In this document: positions 1-6,819 of the stretch, in pieces | Layout of the letters: every line of letters starts with the position of its first letter | How positions within the stretch are numbered: the first letter of the stretch is position 1 | From: Smittium mucronatum | Taxonomy: Eukaryota; Kickxellomycota; Harpellomycetes; Harpellales; Legeriomycetaceae | Reading direction: 5' to 3' | DNA length: 12,960 nucleotides | Assembly (NCBI GenBank): GCA_001953115.1 | Contig: LSSL01001224.1 | Coordinates: 1 to 12,960 of the forward strand | Notes under the pieces: model-generated | What the model saw: the letters and a program-made list of their open reading frames with translations, nothing else | The model's database searches: none | What the model was told of the DNA's origin: nothing | Made by a program: the position numbers and the translations under genes

Positions 1-11
1 TTTAGTCTAGT

Positions 12-72
12 GTACTTCGAAAAGTACGCAATTAAGCCCCTAAACCACGGTGAGGTATTTCACTTTTAGGGG
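12..72. repeat. Two adjacent hairpins (inverted repeats)
   Basis: Hairpin 1 has the arms GTACTT (12-17) and AAGTAC (22-27) around a CGAA loop, a perfect 6-bp stem. Hairpin 2 has the arms CCCCTAAA (37-44) and TTTAGGGG (65-72) around a 20-nt loop, a perfect 8-bp stem. Both sit in a patch that is more GC-rich than the DNA to its right. They could be part of a structured RNA or mobile-element end cut by the window edge, or chance. I recognise no RNA family. Confidence 0.4.
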
Positions 73-1080
73 GTATTAAAACCCATTTAGCCAAATATTA
101 AATATCAATTTAATTAATTTTTTCATTTATTTGTCTGCTTTTTTTAAAAATAAGATACTTTTTTGTTGAATAGGCTCATTTTTGATCTTTGATTTATTGA
201 TATTATGGCATATGGTTCATACGGTACTTGTCTCATAATGGTGACTTCACTTAAATATATTGAGTAAAAATTTCAAAAAAATTCAGTAAATTTATATTCA
301 AACATTATTTTTTATTTTTACTTGTGAAATTTATTAAAAATTAATTTATAACCATTTTTTGCATTTTTAATCGTTAGTTTAACTTTCTTTGCAGTCTTGA
401 ATATTTTATGTTATCGATTGTATTTTTATTTTTTTTGGTTATTGGGTTTTGGATAGTAAATTTTCAATCCTTTTCCGTAAACTTCACATTTTAAATCTAA
501 AAGTTTATTATTGTTTTTTTAAAAAAATGGTATGATCTAAGAACCTTATTATCATATCTGTTTGGTGGGTTTTTTAATACTTCTGCATTCAGAAACCTTC
601 TATATAAAGTTGGTTATAAAAAAATATTAAATCCAAGTTGATTTAGATCCTAAAAATTTTAAAATCTGGTATTTTCTAATTATAACTTCAAATGGACCTA
701 AAAGCTTAAGGGTTTAAAGCCTAGTATCCTTACGGAAATTTTTTTTGGCAACTTTGGGCTATTGATAAGTTTTTTAACTTGTATATTAATTCCCTTCGTT
801 GTTTCCCTTTTTTCTTTTTGGAAAATATAGATTTTGTGCAAAAAAAAAAATCCCATTAAACAAATTCAAATTCCTAATTAGGATACTAGAAGGATGAAGA
901 TAATAATACACTTGGTTCAATAAATCCGACCAAGTATAATAAGTGGATTCATTGAATAAATCTAATCGATAAATCAGCCTATCGATAGTGAGTAGAGAGA
1001 AATTCCCAAACAAGAGTTTAGTTAAAAAATAAATTTCCCTTTAAAAATATAAAAAAAGAACTTATAAAATTAATAGAGTC

Positions 1081-1168
1081 AACTCAATAAAAAAAGAAAA
1101 TAGATGTTTATTGTGGACGCTATCTTACAATAAAACTCATTAATAAAAAAAGAAAAAAAGATGTTTAT
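1081..1168. repeat. Imperfect direct repeat, two copies about 55 bp apart
   Basis: Copy 1 (1081-1111) and copy 2 (1134-1168) both run from AACTCA through an A-rich centre to GATGTTTAT, differing by small insertions in the A-rich centre. The spacer is 22 bp. This looks like a local duplication in AT-rich DNA, with no visible function. Confidence 0.35.
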
Positions 1169-2429
1169 CATCTATGAATTTTATTTCAGAGAGTAGTTTT
1201 TAAATATATAAAAATATATGGATCTGATAAAGTAGCCTTGATATTGCTAGTATAATATTATTTTTAGTTTATCTGATATCTTATCTAAAGAAGTGATCTA
1301 TTTATTATTAATCTAATATTTTTATATTGAATTAATTGCGGAGCCTGATGGCACTAATGAAATAATATAATTTGTGCTTAGCTGATCTCGATAGGGAGTC
1401 TGATATAATAGAATTTAGCTACTTTTTTTTAGAGGGATTTTAAGGATCAAAATCCCTTATTTTTTATTGTTTTACAACGATGGGTATATCTGGTATAAAA
1501 TTGATGATGTGTTATAACAATTTTGAGATGAACTCTTTTTATTTATTCATACTAAGCCATACTCAATAGAGGAAAGGAGTATCGGTTAATGCTAAATTGA
1601 GTTTCAGTTTTTATAAAAAGGCAGAGTGCGCATTTTAAAGATTTTCAATAAATTTCTTGACATTAATTATAATTTTGAATGTGATACTTTTCTTGGACCA
1701 GTACTATTAAAAATTGGCAAGAATAGCTCTAATAGTAAATAAAGAAACTGGGATTTGAATCTTTGAACCCATTTCAGGCTTTTAATTAGTTTTGATCTTT
1801 TATTTTTGCGTTTAGTTTGCGCATTAATTTGAAAGAGATAAGAAATATGTTAACGGATGGTTCGTAATTAGAAATAAAAATGTACCTGTTATTTTTTTCA
1901 AGTTATAACTATAAACCATTTTTAGCACAATTTGTCTTAGAAACCTAACTGTAGAGTGGTATAATTGAGCCAATATTTGTAGCCAATTGATGCACACAAG
2001 TTTTATTCATTTTATTAAAAGCTAAATTTAATTGGCAGGATATTTTTTTAAATTTTGTGATATTACCATTATTGAAAGAAACACTTGTATGAATATTTTT
2101 TTTAAAAAAATTGAGATAAATAGAGTGGTTAGCTAAGGGCGACGAAGATTTAAAGATAGGAGATCTTTTATTATTCTGGTGAGTGATTTTTGATACATGG
2201 AAAGGAGATATATTTATTAGTGAGTTAAAACCGGAACATTTGGGAATTCATTTATTTATTTAATTTTGGTTATTGGTAATTTTATATATTAAAAGATGGT
2301 AAGTTCATAAAAAGAATTTGGTCAACTGAAACAGTAAATGGATTTCAATTTAGACTGCTTTGCGTAATTGAGTCATTATTTAATATTCAAACCACATTTT
2401 TGGCTTATGATTATACACTTCTACAGATC

Positions 2430-2960
2430 CATCAGGTGCTAGATTTATTCGTAGCTCTGATTTGCCATAAATTGGCCATATGATAAAAAGTCAAAGAGAG
2501 GATAATAACCAATTAGCTGTATAGTGATGAATTAGCAGCTGTTTTTGGATTCGATATGTGGATGGGTTCAGAGTCGAGCTCTGAAAGAGCGAAATCCCAT
2601 AGAAGCCCCAACCAGCCAGACTTTCTGGGATCTAAAAAATGGTATTTGTTGGTTGAAAGAATAAAGCCTATGAGGCATAATTGATTAATAACGATTTAAT
2701 CCTTAACTTGGACCAAAAATGCGCAGAGCTACTATTGAACATTAACTATTCGATAAAACCAACCCAACCAAATGTGATTAATTAATCCTTGAAGTTTATG
2801 CCGCTAGGGAAATTAGGCATAATTTTTTGTGGACCCTGAAGTGAAGGGGATAGAGGTGGTGCAGCTGTTGGGTCAAATAACAATCGAGAAAAATCTCTAG
2901 ATGAGCGCTAAAAGACTTTAGCCCAAAATTTCTCAACTGGTTATTAGTCATTAAACGATG
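2430..2960 (-). other. GC-balanced island with possible decayed coding segments
   Basis: Composition rises sharply here: 2581-2640 has 27 G/C of 60 against 15 of 60 at 2221-2280. On the minus strand three stretches stay open without a start codon. One runs 2907-2782 (41 residues, preceded by an acceptor-like tttag, containing DPTAAPPLSPSLQGPQKI). The second runs 2631-2491 (46 residues, preceded by ttttttag, containing IPESLAGWGFYGISLFQ). The third is a short piece ending near 2390 (containing INLAPDGSVEVYNHKPKMW). They lie in different frames and I cannot join them with convincing introns. They may be exons of an unrecognised gene, a decayed gene, or chance. I do not assign a function. Confidence 0.25.
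2567..2585. repeat. Short perfect inverted repeat
   Basis: TTCAGAG (2567-2573) and CTCTGAA (2579-2585) form a perfect 7-bp stem around the loop TCGAG. It lies inside the GC-balanced island. No function can be given; it may be incidental. Confidence 0.35.
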
Positions 2961-3034
2961 GCAAAAAGATTATTCAGAAAGCAAAAATATTAGTCAGTGG
3001 TGGCGTCTAAAAAAAGAGATATATTTAGATGGAA

Positions 3035-3264
3035 TAATTCTGTGATAGAATAAGAATCTCATGCATCACTGCTGTTGGGATAATTCTGTGATAGAATAAG
3101 AATCTCATGCATCACTGCTGTTGGGATAATTCTGTGATAGAATAAGAATCCCATGCATCTCTGCTGTTGGGTTAATTCTGTGATAGAATAAGAATCTCAT
3201 GCATCTCTGCTGTTGGGATAATTCTGTGATAGAATCAGAATCTCATACATCTCTGCTGTTGGGA
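3035..3264. repeat. Minisatellite: five tandem copies of a 46-bp unit
   Basis: Copies begin at 3035, 3081, 3127, 3173 and 3219, each opening with TAATTCTGTGATAGAAT and closing with CTGCTGTTGGG. Copies 1 and 2 appear identical across the unit. Copies 3 to 5 share CATCTCT where copies 1 and 2 have CATCACT. Copy 3 also has a T-to-C change (CCCATGC) and a T in the last position. Copy 5 has AATCAG and ATACAT. After 3264 the repeat stops abruptly. Since 46 is not a multiple of three, and each strand has stops within the unit in most frames, the array is not translated as a protein repeat. Sharing of variants between neighbours fits unequal exchange or replication slippage. Confidence 0.95.
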
Positions 3265-3610
3265 TATTCATATAGCTTGTTCACCACAGTTAGCGGCAAC
3301 CAATTCTGCGTAAAAACTATAATTCTAGAGAGACCATATTATTGGACAGCTGCTATCCAATATATTGTGACACATATTTGGCTTTTGTGATGTAAAAACA
3401 AACACCTGGTTGGTTGGTTGAATAGCATTTGTTCAAAGAGGGAATGGATGTTACTGGCCACAATCGGCAACTGGCGAATAAACAAAGCCATTAGGGTTTG
3501 CTTTTTTTGGGCTAATTTGGTAATGGAAGGCCCAAAAAGTCGGAGAATAAACGATACAAGGATTTGAAACAGCCCCATTGGTTGGCTCTAGAAATGGCGC
3601 ATAAGTCGCT
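3265..3610. other. GC-balanced stretch, no confident gene
   Basis: This continues the compositional island that begins near 2430. The longest frame is on the minus strand (3578-3339, 79 residues starting MGLFQILVSFILRLFG) with an in-frame stop four codons before its ATG. It is hydrophobic and matches nothing I recognise, so I leave it uncalled. An inverted repeat lies at 3340-3362 (TATTGGA, 9-nt spacer, TCCAATA), and GGTTGGTTGGTTG occurs at 3408-3420. Confidence 0.4.
3340..3362. repeat. Inverted repeat with CCAAT-type arms
   Basis: TATTGGA (3340-3346) and TCCAATA (3356-3362) are perfect 7-bp arms around CAGCTGCTA. Each arm contains a CCAAT core, one per strand. It could be a double CCAAT-factor site or simply a small palindrome. 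No adjacent gene start is evident. Confidence 0.35.
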
Positions 3611-4133
3611 GCATCTCTTTTTATTCACCTTGAAAATTTTTTTTTATAGCTTTAAATTCATCTTGATCAAACTCATCTAATTTCTGCTCAATCTAGACTT
3701 TACATTCTCCTATCCTTATTAGAGTTTATACCTTTAACGATCTGATTTTAAAAGTCAAAATATAGTTTCCACATACCAAAGTCTTCGTGCGTATTTTTTC
3801 CGAGTATGGGATAATTTGTAATTGGCAATTTATTTCTTTTATTAAGCAATTCCTTAATACTTTATATTTACTTTCATCTTTTGATCTCAGTGAATAATTC
3901 AACACCTGTACAACCTTACAATATCCTATTCTTTTTAATCCATATATAGGTCTGGTTAGATTTGTAAACTTGGCCGAAAAAAATAGAGTAGAATTGTTTT
4001 TTTCATCCTCGGCAAGAAAATCCTCCTTTTATCAACTAGCTGTTTTTTAAAAAATAAAATAAAATAACTTGTGAAATCTACTTTCAAAAACTCGATCTTT
4101 TTTCTATTTCGTCCTTGCAAGCTCCAAAGGTAG
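3611..4133. other. Intergenic, no gene seen
   Basis: Mixed AT-rich sequence upstream of the phosphatase gene. I find no frame with family similarity, no RNA gene and no clear repeat. Confidence 0.5.
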
Positions 4134-4160
4134 ATTCATTTATTCATTTATTCATTTATT
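4134..4160. repeat. Octanucleotide microsatellite, 3.4 copies
   Basis: ATTCATTT is repeated at 4134, 4142 and 4150 and ends with ATT. It lies just before a TATA-like element, about 110 bp upstream of the phosphatase start codon. Confidence 0.8.
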
Positions 4161-4162
4161 GT

Positions 4163-4170
4163 TATAAATA
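4163..4170 (+). promoter_or_regulatory. Candidate TATA element of the phosphatase gene
   Basis: TATAAATA lies 97 bp upstream of the ATG at 4267, directly after the octamer repeat. The position suits a core promoter. In DNA this AT-rich such a motif has limited weight. A donor-like GGTAGAT near 4129 and an acceptor-like TTTACTTAG ending at 4265 also allow a 5' UTR intron, in which case this motif would be intronic. Confidence 0.3.
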
Positions 4171-4266
4171 TCCCTTCAAATAGTACTGAAGAAAGTAGAC
4201 TGGGTTATTTTTTCTAATTTTGGTTTATTTTATCTCTTATTTAGTTTTATTTCTGGTTTACTTAGT

Positions 4267-5235
4267 ATGGCCTCCATATCCCAATATCAAACCTTGCCCA
4301 ATTCCCGGAAGCCTACCGGGAAAACTATATCTCCTCTGGCAAATTCTTTTTCTCTTGTTGAGATGAACGACCATCTCCGGTTTCTTATTATGGATTGCCC
4401 CACTGATAGCACCATCTCCTTGTACTTGAAGGTTCCCCTTTCTAAAATTTATTCTTATTTAGATGTTCTTTCTTCATTTTAATTTTATTAATTCTTTATT
4501 TGTTTATCTAGGAATTTGCCAGATTGAATGTAACTGACGTAGTCCGTGTTTGCGAGCCTACTTATAATACAGATAAACTGACTTCTAATGGTGTCACAGT
4601 TCATGTAATCTCTCTTCTCTTTTTTCTTTGCAAAGCTATTAATATAACATGTTTTTTAAATAAATATAGAATTTTCCCTTTAAAGACGGTGATGTTGTAA
4701 GTGTCTATTCAATTTACCTTTGCCACACCTTATATTCTTTGAATAAAAATTAATTCGCATTTCTTTTTAGCCCCCTCAAACCGTTTTAAAGAGTTGGCTA
4801 CAGCTGGTAAACCAAAGAGACGCTGAGTCTGCTATAAAGATTCAAGTTCAACCCGTCCCCACAACTATTGCTGTGCATTGTGTAGCTGGTCTCGGTCGTG
4901 CCCCTGTTCTTGTTGCTGGTATTTATTTTTGTTGCTAATCTTTTTTAATGGATATGCTATATCTATTTGACAATCCTTTAGTTGCTTTAATCGAACAAGG
5001 CCAAGATCCAATCGATGTTATCGAGCTTATTCGCCGCAAGCGACGAGGTGCCTTCAACAACAAACAAATATCTTTCCTTGTTGACCGCTACAAGCGCTCT
5101 TCCACTGCAAAAACCCGCGTGTCTAAGCAAACTGCTGTCCCAAGCACCCCTAGCTTATCGACTGCATCTGCATCCTCTACGCAAAAAGATTCTGCACCAA
5201 AATCTTTCTTTAAGAAGATGTTTGGTTCTCATTGA
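4267..5235 (+). CDS. PTP4A: PRL/PTP4A-type protein tyrosine phosphatase, five exons, 228 aa
   Basis: Exons are 4267-4431, 4512-4604, 4670-4696 (only 27 bp), 4771-4918 and 4982-5235. Introns are 63-80 nt with GT-AG ends, and the frame closes exactly. PRLs are small phosphatases of the Cys-based superfamily that also bind CNNM magnesium transporters (family knowledge). The signature P-loop HCVAGLGRAP is intact, with catalytic Cys132 and Arg138. Cys69 in VRVCEPTY corresponds to the PRL redox partner cysteine. The family WPFDDG loop reads FPFKDG: the general acid aspartate (Asp92) is kept, but the residue before it is Lys91. RRKRRGAFN matches the conserved RQKRRGAFN. The first 35 residues and the roughly 40-residue Ser/Thr/Lys-rich tail are not conserved. 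PRLs normally end in a CaaX prenylation box; this one ends FFKKMFGSH, so membrane anchoring by prenylation is not predicted. The start is the first ATG in frame; a start in an unseen upstream exon cannot be excluded. Confidence 0.93.
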
Positions 5236-5500
5236 CTCTCTCGCCAATTTCTGGGAGTCTTTACTTTATTTCTCGTTTGGTTTAGCCTCTTTACTTTGTT
5301 TCTCCCTTTTTTAATCTTTTGTATCAAACTCGTTTTTTTCTCTTTCAATTTCGTATTCCCTTTTCTATTCGCTCCTGCCTGTTCTTCGCCCTTTTTTTCC
5401 CAGGCCTCTATTCGCCCTTTTTCCTCTATTGTTTATTTTTCTCCAATAGAACATCCTTTCCACCTATTAATCTTTTTATTGGTCGATTCATGATACTCCT
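5236..5500 (+). other. Pyrimidine-rich tract after the phosphatase gene
   Basis: The plus strand is almost all T and C: in 5281-5400 I count 99 pyrimidines of 120. Frames here translate as strings of Phe, Leu and Ser and are composition artefacts, not genes. The tract may be the 3' UTR of the phosphatase, upstream regulatory DNA of the next gene, or both. The first AATAAA after the phosphatase stop is at 5653-5658, with others at 5712-5717 and 5774-5779, all quite distant. Confidence 0.7.
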
Positions 5501-5631
5501 TTTGGATTTCTAGTGATTTTTAGTTATCATTGGTTGCGATATACGTGCAAATTACTAAAGACATGGACTTGTATTTCTATTTCTGGGAAAAGTGAAGCCA
5601 TTAAACCGCCCTCCTTTTTTTTTCAATTAGT

Positions 5632-5650
5632 GGGAATTGTTGAAATTCCC
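5632..5650. promoter_or_regulatory. Perfect palindrome upstream of the Hsp20-like gene
   Basis: GGGAATT (5632-5638) and AATTCCC (5644-5650) are perfect 7-bp arms around GTTGA, about 70 bp before the TATA element. This symmetry fits a dimeric transcription-factor site. GAA and TTC triplets are present but not on the 5-bp periodicity of a heat-shock element. A second short palindrome, ACGCGCGT, lies at 5680-5687. Confidence 0.35.
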
Positions 5651-5720
5651 ATAATAAAAAAAAATGTCGAATTTGTGCTACGCGCGTAAATCTGCTTACT
5701 ATTCAATCTTTAATAAATGG

Positions 5721-5727
5721 TATAAAA
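5721..5727 (+). promoter_or_regulatory. Candidate TATA box of the Hsp20-like gene
   Basis: TATAAAA is 184 bp upstream of the ATG at 5911 and follows two palindromes at a spacing plausible for upstream activating sites. It implies a 5' UTR of up to about 150 nt. A donor-like GAGTAAGT just before the ATG (about 5872-5880) has no matching acceptor and is probably fortuitous. Confidence 0.4.
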
Positions 5728-5910
5728 CTCTTTCTTTCTTATTGTCATTTTTTTTTTGGTAAGTCTTTGCATCAATAAAACAACATTATCCCCCTTCCCG
5801 ACTATTTCCCCATCATCAATTTTAGGAGCTAGTTTCGAAAATCCATTGTTCTAATTTTTCAAAAAATATATAGAGTAAGTGAGACTCGCTTCCCTCTCCC
5901 CAAATAAGAT

Positions 5911-6798
5911 ATGTTCTCGAATTTCGACAAGGATTTCGAAGCTGCTGGAAAATGTCTGCATATTTATGCCGACTCATGTTTCCATCCAAACAAAGACGAT
6001 CCCTTCCATAAATGGTCCACAAAACACCCAAAGTTCCCTTCGTCTTGTCTACCCCCTTCCAAGCCAGCACCTCAACCCGAAAAGCCCGCTCCTAAACCCG
6101 CACCTCAACCAGCCAAACCTGCTCCTTCAAAGCCAACAGAAATCGATATAACTGTCGACATTTCAAAACAAAAACCTGCTGCTCCTGCCCCAAAACCACC
6201 TGCTCCAGCTCCAGCTCCAGCCCCAAAACCAAAAGCTCCAGATGCAAACCCATGCCATTGCTGTCCTTTCCCGCCACCTGAGGTTCCCAGTGGTTGTAAA
6301 GAAGTCCATTACCATTACCATTACGATTGTCACCCGCACTCAACACCCGCTCCGAAACCCGTCCCAAAACCCGAGCCTAAACCCGAGCCAAAGCCTCCTG
6401 CTAAAAAGGCTTATCGTATCTTCCCTGCCTTCAAAGCAATCGATAACCCTTCCAAAATCCCTGAAAACTCAGACTGGATTCCCGAAAGCAAACTGCATAG
6501 TTCTGATAAGCTTTGGCAAGTTCACGTATTCCTTCCATCCCTAAAGAATTCGGATATTGAAAAGAACCATCTCCTCGTCGATCTATTGAACGATTGCGAA
6601 GTTCTACTTGTACACGGCAACGCCTACTACCATTCCCACTGCGGTCCCTTCCAGCCCCATTCTCATCATTGTGATTGCAATCTCGTTGTCCAAATGCCGT
6701 TCAGCAAACACTTTAGTGTTCCTAAAAACACAAAACTCGACTCCATTACCGTCTCTTTTCATTCAGAAGTTCTAGTAGTTTCTATTCCAAAATGCTAA
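5911..6798 (+). CDS. Hsp20/alpha-crystallin-domain protein with Pro-rich linkers and Cys/His clusters, 295 aa
   Basis: Single exon, ATG to TAA, with coding-like GC content well above its surroundings. Residues about 195-294 read as an alpha-crystallin domain. WQVHVFLPSLKNSDI (202-216) fits the strand-turn-strand before strand 5, EVLLVHG (230-236) fits the 'L-I-S-G' strand, and MPFSKHFSVPKNTKLDSI (262-279) fits the 'F-R-F-x-L-P-x-x-v' segment. VLVVSIPK (287-294) is the final strand, although the usual Gly before VL is Glu286. The protein ends right after this strand, without the IxI tail that helps small heat-shock proteins oligomerise. The N-terminal 166 residues are unusual: Pro/Lys/Ala linkers (51-75, 86-110, 146-165) flank a Cys/His cluster (Cys115, 117, 118, 129, 140; His116, 133, 135, 137, 141, 143). 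A second cluster lies in the domain loop (His241, 243, 250, 252, 253; Cys244, 254, 256). Metal binding is inference. No signal peptide or membrane segment is visible, so it is presumably cytosolic or nuclear. A p23/CS-type fold is an alternative. Confidence 0.75.
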   Translation: MFSNFDKDFEAAGKCLHIYADSCFHPNKDDPFHKWSTKHPKFPSSCLPPSKPAPQPEKPAPKPAPQPAKPAPSKPTEIDITVDISKQKPAAPAPKPPAPAPAPAPKPKAPDANPCHCCPFPPPEVPSGCKEVHYHYHYDCHPHSTPAPKPVPKPEPKPEPKPPAKKAYRIFPAFKAIDNPSKIPENSDWIPESKLHSSDKLWQVHVFLPSLKNSDIEKNHLLVDLLNDCEVLLVHGNAYYHSHCGPFQPHSHHCDCNLVVQMPFSKHFSVPKNTKLDSITVSFHSEVLVVSIPKC

Positions 6799-6809
6799 AT
6801 ATATTTCCT

Positions 6810-6815
6810 TTTATT
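6810..6815 (-). terminator. Polyadenylation signal AATAAA of the minus-strand gene
   Basis: On the minus strand AATAAA begins 5 nt after the TAA stop at 6822-6820. Cleavage 10-30 nt further would fall between about 6780 and 6800, inside the last codons or at the stop of the convergent Hsp20-like gene. The spacing is close but compatible with compact eukaryotic genomes. Confidence 0.5.
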
Positions 6816-6819
6816 AATA

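Larger units (their letters stand above)
1..2430. other. AT-rich region without a supportable gene
   Basis: The stretch is dominated by A and T runs; for example 2221-2280 has only 15 G/C of 60. The one open frame of note (786-1013, minus) is short, AT-driven, matches no family I know and has no splice-compatible neighbours, so I do not call it. I see no tRNA or rRNA. The only structures I can support are a hairpin pair at the far left (12-72) and a short imperfect direct repeat (1081-1168), listed separately. Confidence 0.6.

Noticed and set aside
37..72. Telomere-like CCCCTAAA / TTTAGGGG
   Set aside because: Single copies in inverted orientation with no tandem array, so they are a hairpin and not telomeric repeats.
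786..1013. 75-codon minus-strand open frame
   Set aside because: Composition-driven sequence rich in Tyr, Leu, Asn and Phe, no family similarity, isolated in AT-rich DNA.
1740..1780. tRNA-like T-arm (GGGATTTGAATC and its complement)
   Set aside because: Neither strand gives matching acceptor, D and anticodon arms around it.
3199..3390. 63-codon plus-strand frame starting in the repeat array
   Set aside because: It begins inside a 46-bp repeat whose length is not a multiple of three, so the frame is not maintained between copies.
3339..3578. 79-codon minus-strand frame starting with ATG
   Set aside because: Hydrophobic, no recognisable motif, in-frame stop just upstream and no convincing splice partner. 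Kept only as a remark.
4948..4981. ATG at 4948 as the start of a separate 95-aa gene
   Set aside because: This ATG lies within intron 4 of the phosphatase. The family-conserved sequence is restored only by splicing 4918 to 4982.
5015..5513. Overlapping plus-strand frames at 5015-5314, 5296-5493 and 5319-5513
   Set aside because: The first is a shadow of the last phosphatase exon. The others are Phe/Leu strings from the pyrimidine-rich tract.
5914..5921. TTCTCGAA as a heat-shock element for the Hsp20-like gene
   Set aside because: Only two adjacent units match, the third fails, and it lies inside the coding sequence. GAA/TTC triplets in the 5632-5650 palindrome also lack the 5-bp spacing.
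5822..6544. Other frames overlapping the Hsp20-like gene on both strands
   Set aside because: Shadows produced by its repetitive Pro/Lys codons. The 295-aa frame alone has a coherent domain.
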